From assembly GCF_030247185.1 (NCBI RefSeq), contig NC_080572.1:84270435-84334434 (forward strand): 64,000 bases of DNA. Reading direction: 5' to 3'. Positions 23,198-34,910 of the stretch are shown piece by piece; the first letter of the stretch is position 1; the number at the start of each line of letters is the position of its first letter. The notes under the pieces were generated by a model. That model did no database searches, was not told the origin of the DNA, and saw only the letters and a program-made list of their open reading frames with translations. The stretch comes from Malaya genurostris. Lineage: Eukaryota > Arthropoda > Insecta > Diptera > Culicidae. Position numbers and translations under genes: made by a program.

Positions 23198-25027
23198 CTT
23201 AACTTTTCGTTCAATATCTTTAAAAAGTGATGTCAGATCTGTTCATTTTTTTCGCTAGATGAAACTCGAATACAATTTTTTGTTTTTATTGTGTATGTGA
23301 TGCTGTATTTCTGCAACTTTGATGATAATATTGTCATGTCTGCAAGTTTCGCGTTCATTTCAAACAGATTAATCTCGCACAACTTTTTCGCATGTATTGA
23401 ATTTTGTATCATTATTTTCCTAAAACTGAAGAAAACTGCACACACTGATCTAAAAATTCATAAGGCAGCCAAAACTACGCGAACTCAGTAGAAACATATT
23501 CGTCACAACAAGGTTCTCGATTCGACTTATTATTTGTTGTTGCAATTTCGACGTATATTGTGTCCGATACAATTATGGCAGCGGTTTGAAATTTTTTATC
23601 AAGTTGCACAATTTTTATAGTTACTTCTGTTTCACATGACGATGCCAATTTTTTTTTTGCTAAACTTTTACAATTGCTAGTGAAACATGAACAAGTTGGT
23701 GAGTTGCTGCACAATTGTTTTAGATTTACTTAAAGTTGTTCTGCAATGATTTTTTCGGTAGTATTGTGAAATATAACAGTGATACGTTGCACAACCGATT
23801 TTAAAATATTCGAACATCTTTCTGAACATATCCAAAATAAATAACAATTCTAAAACAATTGTAGATCATCTTAAAATTTGAAAGCTACATTTGTTACTTG
23901 GGTATCTTCTAATGACAGTTTATCTATATTAACTTTTCTTGCAATTGATTTAGCGTAAATCTTCATATTTTCTCAAATTTCTTCTAATAAGATGAAAAGA
24001 TGTAAGATAGTAAGAAGAAATGATTAACAATTGGCAACCCTGCACGCTAAACAAAAGTGAATTCAATTGTGCTGTGTGCTAGGCGTTGGTGTTTTCTTCC
24101 TCCGTACCAACGCGTACCGATACCGACCGGTTTTGCATAATTTTGTATGACAGTTTGAAAGCTTTAACACTCATCGCCCTATATTTTCAGAACCGAAAAT
24201 CGGATCTGGATGAAATTGCACAGTGAGTTTTATATTAAAATGCTTCTCCTTTCGCCATCACTTGTGAAAAAATACTAATAAAATTGAAAATTTTCGCTTA
24301 TAACGCTGTAATTCCGGAACCGGTAGTCAGATCTGAATCAATTTTTCGGATTGTCTTAAAAAAATTCACCACCTAGGGGCGCTTTGAAAAATGCATGATA
24401 TAAATCATTCGCTTAACACAGACAAAACGATTTGAGCTTCAAGTAACTCGCAAATTATAGTATTTTGAATAATGCGGGAATTCAAAGTTTGTCAAACAGC
24501 AAAAGTATTAACTCGGACTTACTCCATCAGATGTAGCTAATGTGCTTGAATACAAATATCAATTATCAGAATTATGTTCTTATAAAAAAAACTAAAAGAT
24601 ATAGAGCGGTTTTGTTCGTTGGAAAGTTGTTAGGAATGTTATAGTTCACATTATGAAAACTATATTAGTTGAGAAATTGCCCACAGAATGGCGCTAGTGT
24701 GATCACAATGTTACGATATAAAATTTATTATGTGATATCTCTAAAACCTGATGATATAGATTGGCGGTGTTTTTGGAAATAAAGTAGAGGAGGTAAAAAC
24801 AGATTAAATAGTGTGAACAGTTGTAAAAATTTTTCCCACTTGGTGACGCTGGTGTACAATTCTGGGTTGGAAATTCCTGTAATCTTGATTTATTTTGATT
24901 TATTAGGATCGTTTTTTCGAGGGTTTAAAAACTGGTTAGAAGATTGAAAAAAACAGCTGAGCTATGACAGCTCGAAGTTACTGTTCCAACTTTTTTTCAG
25001 GCTTGGTATTTGGAGTGTTAATAATGT
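23198..25027. other. Gene-free stretch with an AB fragment
   Basis: About 24060-24370 matches the AB-related sequence at 49180-49440 (GTATGACAGTTTGAAAG, CACTCATCG, GGATGAAATTGCACAGT). No gene recognised elsewhere; short frames at 23233-23714 on both strands overlap and lack motifs. Confidence 0.5.
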
Positions 25028-25727
25028 AGCCAAGGATGGCTTTTATAGTATCAAAGAATGCTCACTCGCAACTCTTCCACGATTAAATCAGTTCCATCAA
25101 AGAGAATCGGAATTCATCGCAACAACAAAAAAACCGGCATGGTTCATTTAACATAGAATAGACACTAGTGCGAGAGCGAATTTCTCCCGGTGAACCGTTT
25201 GAGAATCAACGGCTAGCACGCTGCTGTTAGGATTCTCTCTGAAGCAACAAACGGTCGCTTATTCTCGTTTCGCGATCCGATTCTGTATGGGCAGTGGATA
25301 ATTGCGATAGAATCATTTTACTATTGCCGCTTATTCTAACTATGTGCTTATAACCTTTGTATAATTTGTGTCTTTGAAAATGTATGTGAATGCTCCACAC
25401 AAGGGTTTTTAAAATATTGCAAACTAGTATGAGGATCATCAAGTCGAATCATCTATTCGATTTTCTGCGATAATTGTCAACTTGCGATTTTCTCTTGGTA
25501 AATTCCACACGGCGGCGATCATTATCAGACTGAAATTTTTTTTAAGAGCCATGAAATACTCAGAGTATGAAGTGGAGTGAAGAAATGTAGAAAAATTCTC
25601 TCGAGGTTCATGCATTGAGAGACTCGAATTCTTGTAGCATCTTCTACCGGATTGAAAATGTTGTATACAATATAAATAGCAATATAGCAGCTTCTGTCAA
25701 ATTTTCGGCAATCACCAACACTGAATG
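25028..25727 (-). repeat. Dispersed ~700-bp repeat, copy 2
   Basis: Reverse-complement match to 9600-10292 along its whole length, with small indels. It abuts the pogo-like transposase relic that starts around 25754. Confidence 0.75.
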
Positions 25728-25753
25728 TAGCTAATCCACGTGCTTTAAAAAAT

Positions 25754-26510
25754 TTGCAGCTTTCGAATCTCCCAGTACACTACCGGAGCAATAAAAAAGG
25801 CTGGATGACTCGAGAAATTTTCCAAGATTTGGTGCAAAACTGTTTCATTCCCGAATTAGAACAATTTTGCTTAAATCGCAACATCGGACTCAAGGCTCTC
25901 TTATTGTTGGATAATGCCCCTTCTTATCCACCTGATGTTAATCATGCAAATGTAAAATTTGGATTGGGTGGCATGATCCAACACGACGTCGACCCAACAG
26001 CCTTTGGATCAGAGAATAATTCGAAAGTTCAAGCTGTATTATGTTAATGAAAGCTACAGGAAAATTTTACAAATTTCTGAAAAAAGATAATCTGTCATTA
26101 ATCGATTTTGATTGCATTAAATCAGTTTTAGTTCAAATTAAGTGATCAGCGTTGAAAAATTGCTGGAAAAAACTATTTCCATCCTTTTTTTTGGAGCCTG
26201 GTACACAAATCGATGATATTGAGAACGAAAGAATAATATCTGAAATTAGGGATTTCGGTGAAAAGATGGGTGCTGAACATCTTTCTCGTGAGGAAATTGA
26301 TGACATTATCGCTGATAAATTGATTACGGCAGAAGAAATTGTCGCTGATGTTACGCAGATACAGATGATATAGACGATATTATTATTCCACAACCAAGCG
26401 CTGAAGAAATCAACTCAAAAATTTTGCTACTCAACGAATTGGAGAACTTTTTTTCTTTGTATAACAACATCGAACGACGAGAACAAATGCAACATATCCT
26501 TAGATAATCT
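25754..26510 (+). pseudogene. pogo/Tigger-type transposase fragment
   Basis: The frame 25754-26044 encodes part of a DDE_1 domain: LPVHYRSNKKGWMTREIFQD and ALLLLDNAPSYPPD, the latter around the second catalytic aspartate of pogo/Tigger transposases. The usual downstream block with PNTTSLIQPMDQGV is replaced by unrelated residues. After stops and a frameshift, a C-terminal piece resembling CWKKLFPSFF follows at 26150-26200, then an acidic tail with EIDDIIADK. The N-terminal DNA-binding region is missing. A relic. Confidence 0.72.
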
Positions 26511-27036
26511 AATACACAACTAAAGAACTTATTGATTGAATGGAAGAACGATCAAAGTGAACAAAACTAACCACAAATATAACTTACTGTACGATTAATA
26601 ATTTGAATAATATCTTCATTTTCGACTATTTTTGATACTATTTGTTATTTAGATAAATTCAACCTTCCACAACAATTCCTAAAACTAACAATGATTTTAA
26701 ATTAATTAATCCTTTCAAAGGTCTGGATTCCCGCAGAAACAGTTCGATTTTTTTCTCCGATTGATGCGGTCTCAATAGAATGGCTTTGTATGCATCAAAA
26801 TAATTCCTAAATTCTTTCTATCGCAAACGCTCAACAGTCGTATTCGACCATATCGTTTCACGAAATGTTTTCAAACGGAATTCGACCGTAGAGGATTTGA
26901 GAGTCCTGTTGTAAACAAAACTTGATTTTGAGGATAACATCAAATACATAACTTTCGAGGTACTAGGGTTTACATTTAGTATCACAAAGACCTTTAAAAA
27001 CATGTATTGCCTAAAGGCACTATATTGTGAACTGTT
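26511..27036. other. AT-rich stretch, no gene seen
   Basis: No motif-bearing frame on either strand. If the membrane-protein relic that follows is real, its 5' end or promoter could be here. Confidence 0.4.
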
Positions 27037-27480
27037 TTGCGATTCTTGAAAATGGTACTGTCTTTTTGGCTTTTTATTGTTAACTCGACGTCCACCGCAT
27101 CGAAGTCATTCAGAATAAACTTCTTCGGTTTGCTTTTCGTAGTTTCCCTTGCAGTGATCCCTACAAAATTTCCAGCTATCAGGAGTGTTATAAATAAATC
27201 GATTTTGGCTTTTTATCAGTTCACCGATATATGTCTTTGGTTGTTTACGTAGCAGCTTTTGTTACAATCTCGAATTGGTTATCCGAACTTGTTACAAAAA
27301 CTGAATTTAGAGATTTACTGCCTGATGAGGAGTGTGACTATGAAATTTTCGCTAAAATGAAACTATATGAGCAATATATGTCACATTTTATGTACTTAAC
27401 ATTATATATAATTGTATGCATAATCAAAACATTAAGTATGAAATTCGAGTTTTCACTCTATCAAGTTCCTCAGATTTCAG
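27037..27480 (+). pseudogene. Possible chemoreceptor-like membrane protein, broken
   Basis: Two overlapping frames (about 27052-27252 and 27231-27480) become continuous if one base is shifted near 27240. The combined piece of about 140 residues has three hydrophobic segments: INFFGLLFVVSLAVIP, DICLWL plus VYVAAFVTISNWL, and MYLTLYIIVCIIKTL. An acidic stretch, LLPDEECDYE, lies between the second and third. Hydrophobicity and spacing recall the N-terminal half of insect gustatory receptors, but no diagnostic motif is present. The frame is then cut by R copy 2 at 27482 and resumes after the target-site duplication at 30602 for about 10 codons before a stop. Alternative: chance hydrophobic ORFs in AT-rich DNA. 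Confidence 0.35.
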
Positions 27481-27905
27481 AAGGGGCTGGGGTCCACTAG
27501 AAGATTGATAGTACCTATTAGCTCTCTCCGGACAGTACCAGCCTAGATGCCGTGTGGAATCCGGCGGAAAAAAATGAAAAAAGAATAGATCCACTGGGTT
27601 CCTGCTTCCATGTCGTAAAAGGTGACAATTGCAGGAGTTTCTTTTTCCTTTCAGTTATCAGATATTTTCAACATTCCACTTCAGATTACTCTGTTTTACT
27701 AAATTATCACTTCATTCAACCTATCAATTTCCATCTAGCTTCGGAGAAAAGTTTTATTTGGAATGTTTTCTTCTTCCATGTTATTGATTGTCTTTCAGGA
27801 TAATAAATTGAATGATAAAAATCTACTATTGCGCAAATTCGTTGATATTACAAAGTTAATAACAGAGATAACATATATCGGTATATTGAATGCATACTAA
27901 AAAAC

Positions 27906-29780
27906 GTGATTAATCTACCTAGCAGTGAGATGATACCTTTTTTTTTATCAATCCGTATGTGTTTTTGCATGGATATTCTTAGGTGTTTTAGTTCTCATGA
28001 CATTATTTTAACTATCGTCGATTTAAACGGCAAATTGAGATTTTAATCACTCATTACCCTGTAATGTCGAAACTGCAAAACGTATCGCATTTCAATCTTA
28101 ACGTGTGACAATCGATTGAACATTCCATGAGATGTTGAAGTAAGTTCCACTTTACAGTTTTTCGTCATTATTTATGGTACTTCCAGAGCCGGTATTCAGG
28201 AAATAGCATTGCCCAAAATGATTCGAATGGCCATAAATTATTGCGCCAAACAATTTACATCTTCTATATCGGTATGAATTTTAAAAACTCATCATCTGTA
28301 ATTCCAGAATCGGATAAAATTCACAAATTTTGTATGGGACCTTAAGTCCTGTAATTTTTGTTTTTGAAGTTCGATTTGGGCTTTTTTGAGAAAATGATTG
28401 AGCTTTGAGAAACGATTCGATACTGGAGCCGGAATTCTAAAATCGGTGTAGCCGAAATCAGTTAAATTCACCTGAGGAGTGTGTAGACATCTTTGAGAAA
28501 TTGTAGTGCGAATTAAATTTTTGGGTACCTTCCGAATCGAAAACTGAATACCGCTTAAACTGAAATAAATTTACTTGGTAATCGACTATCCAAATCTGCA
28601 AACCCGATAAACCTGATTAATTTATGTGAAATGTACATTTTATTGTAACCACCCTGTATCTCCTAAACCGGAAGTCGGATCTGACTAAAAAGTAAGATGT
28701 TTGATAGGATTTTAAGACCTCTTATTTGAATCATAGATGGTTCTTAAATTTCATTCGAATCTTAGATCGGTTCTACGAGTAGAATGAGTTGCATTATTTT
28801 AATTTCGTTTCACATATCATCCTGTGGTTCCGTAATCAGAAGTCGGATCCAAACGTAATTCAGGAACCTTATTTGGGAGTATATTACTTTTCGTATGAAT
28901 CTGAGTTTGTAGGAAACGGTTTAGCCATTTCCGAGAAAATTTAGTGAAATTATTTGTCACACACGCATTTGCTGATCTCGACGAACTGAGTCGAATGGTA
29001 TATGTAAGTTATGTTGTTCCAGAATTAATTACTGTAAGTAGTTTAAATCAAAATAATTATGGAATTACTTTCAACTCGAAAATGCTGATATCATCTGGTT
29101 CACATATGCCATTTTCGAACGATTATGTAGCCAAAAACGAACCGTGCTAAAATCGGTCCAAGGCAAATTGTCATGAAGAAGGATGTTGTACACAGTCTTT
29201 TTGGTACTTAGAAACAATTGTATATAACAGTATAAAAAATCGTGTTTTCCGTTGCTCCCAAGCATTTCTTTGTCATACAGCGCTCAAAACTCCTACTGCT
29301 GGAATAGGGGGAAAATCGTTCACACAAAAATTTCGATATCTCCGTTAAAAATGGACGGATTTTAACAATCTATGGCTTGTTGGATAGCTATTATCATGCG
29401 AAATCTAAGTCTGGAAACATATTCTGTTTTCAAGGTCAAATGTGACAGATACTGTCAAAAAACTGAAAATTTAGACATAAAACTTCGTATAACTCAAAAA
29501 GTAAACATCCGATCTCAAACCCATTCAATAGCGTTTTGGGTGACGGGGAGACCTTTCATTTGCAACTAGTTTGATCAAAATCGGTCCAGCCATTTCTGAG
29601 ATCTCGACCTCTTAGTTGACAACACACATACAGACACACACACACATACACACACACGGACATTTGCTCAGTTCGTCGAGCTGAATCGATTGGTATATGT
29701 CATTCGGCCCTCCGGGCCTCGGAAAAATTTTCGAAAGTATGAGCGAATTCTATACCTATTTTTTATATATATAAAAAAAG
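27906..29780 (-). repeat. AB repeat, divergent long copy inside R copy 2
   Basis: The left edge is a B-end variant (TTAATCTACCTAGCAGTGAG, + strand). The right part carries CAGTTCGTCGAGCTGAATCG, TGTCATTCGGCCCTCCGGGC and a degenerate A end. Inner subunits contain GGAAGTCGGATC and TTTCATTTGAATC-like words. It splits the R element after 27905. Confidence 0.65.
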
Positions 29781-29792
29781 GTAAAAACACTT

Positions 29793-29949
29793 TTTTTTTT
29801 GTTTCAATTATAGAGGCTTTAACATTAATGTCATTCGCCTCTTCGGGCCAGAAAAACTTTCTGACCCTATGTGCGGGGTTGGGAATCGAACCCAGGCGGG
29901 CTGCGTGAAAGGCATCGACTTACCCATCACGCTATACCCGTCCCCTAAC
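29793..29949 (-). mobile_element. tRNA-derived SINE (Feilai-like)
   Basis: Read on the minus strand it starts with a tRNA-like head: an A-box-like TAGCGTGATGGG and a B box GGTTCGATTCCC, then CGCACATAGGGTCAGAAAG, and ends in an A run. It is flanked by the 12-bp duplication GTAAAAACACTT (29781-29792 and 29950-29961). The body resembles mosquito SINEs of the Feilai type; that name is from memory. Confidence 0.82.
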
Positions 29950-30649
29950 GTAAAAACACTTGATATTAATATTTCAAGCAATAAATTAATATTTATTCGG
30001 TAGCCGGCTGCCCAGATCAACCAATATAACCAATTAATAATTTTAATCAATAATTAAAATAATTTTGTCTAAATCCTATTCACTTTTTTAATTTATATCA
30101 AATCAAAATAAGGAAGTTTTTATTCTTTACGCGATAGTATTGCAAATTTTTCTTTAGTTTTCTCGAATAAGAGCTGTGAATCAAGACTTCCCGGGACTTC
30201 AATAGGATATAGGATATTGTTGAAACGTTCACTCAGGAAGTCAGTGAAACCGAAACATACTGAGTCGCGCGCAAATAATACAAATACTGAATTTTTACTA
30301 ACAAATATCCTTCTCCCGTGGCACTTGTGTAGTGCGCAGTAGTATATATGGCTTCTAGTAACAAAAAGTGATGGACTAACATCCCTTCCATTCCTTAGAC
30401 GATCTACGTTCGGGCCTGACCGGCGCCGGTACTGATCAATGATTTCTGGGATTACCAGAAGATGTACATTTAAGGATGATTTACCAGTCCCAGATAGATC
30501 ATCTAGAAACTCCCTGTACAATTTCAGTTAATCCCGATCAGTAACGGAGTAGCAACCAGGGGTGGTCGCTCAAGCTCAAGCTCAAGTTCCTCAGATTTCA
30601 GATGTCGATAGCTTATTCATTTTAATACTTTAGTAACTTACTAACGCCT

Positions 30650-33556
30650 TCTAGAAAAACAGTTCAAAATCTTTCTCTCCTTCATCAACTTATTCGAAAA
30701 CTGATCGATAAGATCACTCTCATAAACAAGTACTGTTACGACGTCATCATTCTGACGGAGACTGGATTTGACGACCGAATAAACTCGTTACAACTGTTTG
30801 GAAACTCATTTAACGTGTTCCGTTGTGATAGGAGTCCAGAAAATAGTAACAAAAGGAGTTTTGGCGGTGTTTTGATCGCCGTTTCACAAGCGCACTCGTG
30901 CTCATTAATCGAAACTGTGAATGGTCGTTATCTAGAGCAAGTGTGTGCTAGTGCCACCGTGCGAGGCAGAAAACTGCAGATCTGTGCTGTTTACATTCCT
31001 CCCGATAAAAGTCAAGACGTTGGTATTATTGATGCGCACATTTGTTCTGTTTCGGAGATAATCAGTAAATCATCACCTAATGATATTGTCTTGGTGTGTG
31101 GTGATTTCAATCAACCACGCATTGTGTGGACGGATGGAATCGATGGAAATATAAATTCGGGTTTCTCTCAGCTCACCGCTGCTAGCACCGCTTTGATCGA
31201 CGGTATGGACTATTTGAACCTTTCCCAAGCAAACAAACAAAAGAATCACAACGGACGTGTTCTCGATCTGGTTTTTGGCCCTTCCGAGCAGCAATTGAAT
31301 ATAAATAATTGTACTGCTCCACTGCTACCTGTTGACCTTCATCACCCTCCCTTGACAATATCGTTTTCAATTAACTGTGATGAAGATATTAGTCGTGCTG
31401 CTCCTTTGAATAAACCGAGAGCATTAAACTACAGGAGAATTAATTTTGATGCTTTGATTGAGTTTCTTCGAAACATTAATTGGGAACCTCTCAAGGAGCT
31501 CGATCATGTGGATGATATGGCTGTGCAGTTTCGAGATCTTTTGTTGGAGTGGCTAAACTTAAATTTGCCTTTTGTAAAGTGTCCTCCGTGGGCAAATTCT
31601 CGTCTTCTAGCTCTGAAACGTGAACGGAATTCATGGCAGCGTAAACACCGTCGTTGGCGTTCTACTGAAACTAAGAAAAACTTCAAAAAGTCTAGCGATG
31701 AATATCGTTTACTGAATACCGGATTGTACAAAGCTTATGTTATGCGAGTGCAGAATGACTTACGACGGAACCCTAAAAAATTCTGGAGCTTCGTCAACTC
31801 GAAACGAAAATGCTCGTCAATTCCTCCAAACGTTCGTTTTGATGGGGTAGAATCCACTTGTTCATTTGATTCTTGTGAACTGTTTGCAAGTTTCTTCGCA
31901 TTGTTTTTGCTAACAGTACCGCCTCTGCCACATTTGCAGTCACACCGGGTATGATCGTCACCGCTGCAAAAAGGTTAAAAAAGTCATACTCTACTGGGCC
32001 TGATGGTATTCCAGCAGTAGTTTATAGTCGATGCGTCCACGTCTTGACTGATCCTTTGTGTGTGATATTCAATAAGTCGTTCGAGCTAGGAGTATTTCCG
32101 ACAATCTGGAAACAGTCTTATATGTTCCCAGTATTCAAAAGTGGCGATCGCCTAAATGTACGAAGTTACCGTGGTATAACCAGTTTGTCAGCAGCGTCGA
32201 AGCTTTTTGAATTGGTAGTTAGCACTGTCGTACTTTCCAAAACTAAAACGTACATCTCTACTGATCAGCATGGTTTTATGCCTGGACGATCGGTGAACAC
32301 GAACCTGTTGGATTTTACATCTACCTGTATCACTCGGATGGAAGAAAAATATCAAATTGATGCAATTTATACTGATCTGAAAGCAGCGTTTGATCGAATA
32401 GATCATGAAATACTTGTAACAAAATTATCCCGACTAGGCGCTTCGAGAATGTTTGTAAATGGCTGAGCTCTTATTTATGCGACAGAGTGCTACGTGTGCA
32501 GTTAGGCTCGTGTTTTTCTTCTCCTTTCACGAATAAATCTGGTGTTCCTCAGGGTAGTAACCTAGGTCCACTATTGTTTGTGCTGTTCTTTAACGACGCT
32601 ACTTTACTACTTGGCGTTGGATGCAGACTGGTTTACGCTGATGACCTGAAGCTGTATCTGGCAGTTCGGTCTATTGAGGACTGTGTTCGTCTCCAGGAAC
32701 TTTTAAATATTTTCGTTGGCTGGTGTAGAAGAAATTTTTTAATTTTTAGTATCGTGAAATGTCAAGTTATAACATTCCATCGCAAAACCAACCCCATAAT
32801 ATTCGACTATCAAATCGATGGACAAACTCTTGGAAGAGTCGACGTTGTCAATGACCTCGGCGTTTTGCTGAATGCTAAGCTTACCTTTAACCAACACCGA
32901 TCAACTTTGATTTCCAAAGCAACACGACAACTCGGCTTCATAGCGAAAATTAGCCGAGACTTCAAAGACCCGTACTGTCTAAAAGCGCTATACTGTTCGT
33001 TGGTGCGTTCATTACTCGAAAATGCGTGTTTGGTTTGGAGCCCGTACCAACTCGTTTGGAACTTACGAATAGAACGTGTACAGAAGAGATTCGTCCGGTT
33101 GGCTCTGCGGCACCTCCCATGGCAAAACCCTCTGGATTTACTACCGTACCCTGACCGCTGTCGTCTGATTGGCCTGGAATCTTTAGAGCGACGAAGAAAG
33201 AGGCAGCAAGCGTTACTTGTGGCTAAAGTAATCAATGGCGATATTGATTCACCAAAATTGTTATCTCTTCTTGACTTCCGTGCTTCTCAGCGATCTCTAC
33301 GCTCGACGAGTCTACTTCAACCAAGATTTCATCGTACTACTTTCGGACAACATGAACCAATGACAGCATGCATACGTGCATTTTCCAAAGTTGAGCATCT
33401 CTTTGAATTTGGTGAGCCGACGCACAAGTTCTCACAGAAATTATTAAGTGTATCCTTGTTATAAGTTTGGTCGTTGTACTTCGTGTTATTCATTAAGACT
33501 TCTAATTGTCAGATGGATTATTTTAACAAATAAACAAATAAACAAATAAGTATGGT
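30650..33556 (+). mobile_element. CR1/Jockey-like non-LTR retrotransposon, 5'-truncated
   Basis: A single ORF2-type protein (endonuclease then reverse transcriptase) is followed by a 90-bp 3' UTR and a tail of AAATAAAC octamers (33520-33552). Short tandem 3' tails are typical of CR1-group elements. No ORF1 is visible and the endonuclease lacks its first residues, so the 5' end is truncated. No target-site duplication was identified. Confidence 0.8.
30690..33464 (+). pseudogene. Endonuclease-reverse transcriptase of the CR1/Jockey-like element
   Basis: The endonuclease begins before the first ATG of the open frame, at about 30690, with VIILTETGFDDR (catalytic Glu), then GGVLIAVS, VCGDFNQPRIVW and a degenerate end motif, LHHPPL. 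A single-base frameshift near 31903 moves into the reverse transcriptase (GPDGIPAVVY, FKSGD, YRGITSL, IYTDLKAAFDRIDH). A second frameshift near 32460 leads into SGVPQGSNLGPLLF and an intact LVYADDLKLYL box, followed by the thumb and a Cys-poor C-terminus ending at 33464. Only two lesions were seen in about 2.7 kb, so inactivation is recent compared with the I-like element at 56.5 kb. Confidence 0.85.
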
Positions 33557-33560
33557 ATTC

Positions 33561-34860
33561 AGTTACAGAAGATCACATTGTAGATACAAAAAGAACTGTT
33601 TCATCAATCATTCAATCGGTATTGGAACCATAAAACACCTTCTCGAAGAAACCATCTTAATAAGTCAACATGATTTTGAGTAGCAGGAATTTTGAGCACT
33701 GAATTGTCAGCTGTTTCGAGCGCTGAATTGGCTCACTAGAGTCAGCCATGCGAGAAATTTCAATTACTGTTTACACCATTTGATCTGTTTCGATCTTCCG
33801 AACATTCTATCCGAAAACACCGACACCACCGAAAGTAAAATATTCGCAATATTTCATGTTCATGCTTCAAGCTTTTTTCAAAACGCCCCTGGTGGGTCAG
33901 TTCTCAACAAATTGTCATTCAAACTACACTAAATTGTTGGTCTAAGTATCTACAACAAGTTTGTCGAAGATAGTATAGCACTATCTGTCGATCGAAACGA
34001 GATAATCGTTCACAGCCCCAATCAGTCGAAATCCTATATGCTCTGGGTCCCGTTTATCGCGAATTCGCTTTTCACGCCCCCGGTGTACCGCGTTATACGA
34101 GACCCCTCTGTATATTGAAAATCTGTGAAGTTTGGGTGCACAGTACACGTTTTTCACTGAAAACTGAAAATGATTTAAAGTGTAAATCAAGGGAAGAGCT
34201 CAATTTAGAAACTACTTTTCCGGTTTTTTTTTCGTGGATGTCGTTCTCAAAATTTACCGGCGGACCTGAGAGTGACGTTTATTTTTCGTAGTAGTTTCGT
34301 GAAAATTACTTCCATTAGCTCTGTTCCCTACTGTACTGTGGTTTTCATTCAGTCATATAAATACAACACAAAGAATTAATAAAATTTGTTCCCACAATGT
34401 CACCATCGAAGCTATTTACAGGCAACTTAAGATTTTTGATTTGTTTTCACGTTTCGTCTTCGACTCGACAGTGCATTAGCAGCTTATATTGATCTGCTTA
34501 CTAGACTCAGCGGTTAAACATAAACCACTAGGCAAACTTTTCATGCTATTTGTTAAAGTCTCTATGCTATTGCACCGAAGTGCAATGTCTTATACTGACG
34601 TCTCGAACGAAACAAGTGTCGGAAAAAAATTAATGCACTCAGCATAAATGTAGGGACTCTTTTTAACCTCTCGAGATATGCATATGAAAATGTATAAAGT
34701 TGCCAAAGGTAATGATATCAGGAAAAGTACCCAGCTTATCTCACTGAAAAAATTTCAATGATAAAATAAACGATCTGGAATGCGGACAAATCGAACTGAT
34801 CACCACCTTTTCAGGATAGCGGAAATGGCAAATGAAAATACATGAAAATACATGAGATAG
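33561..34860. other. Intergenic stretch downstream of chitin-binding gene 3
   Basis: No gene seen. Around 34440-34540, TTTCACGTTTCGTCTTCGAC and following words are shared with the spacer of the foldback element (13385-13500) and with 50690-50750, marking a MITE fragment. Confidence 0.45.
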
Positions 34861-34865
34861 GTTTC

Positions 34866-34871
34866 TTTATT
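34866..34871 (-). terminator. Polyadenylation signal AATAAA of chitin-binding gene 3
   Basis: AATAAA on the minus strand about 40 bases beyond the stop codon at 34911-34913. Confidence 0.6.
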
Positions 34872-34910
34872 CTCACAAAATCTTCGTGCTCTGCGATTTA
34901 CAGTTACAAT

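Larger units (their letters stand above)
27482..30582 (+). mobile_element. R element copy 2, interrupted by AB and SINE insertions
   Basis: Shares the 5' end GGGGCTGGGGTCCACTAG and the 3' end GATCAGTAACGGAGTAGCAA with copy 1. It ends in a CTCAAG tail and is flanked by a duplication of about 18-21 bp ending TTCCTCAGATTTCAGA (27461-27481, 30582-30602). R sequence occupies 27482-27905 and about 29951-30582. An AB repeat (27906-29780) and a SINE (29793-29949) fill the gap. No ORF of its own. Confidence 0.76.

Noticed and set aside
29793..29949. A tRNA gene on the minus strand
   Set aside because: It has a B box, but the cloverleaf is not complete, it continues into a SINE body with an A tail, and a target duplication flanks it.
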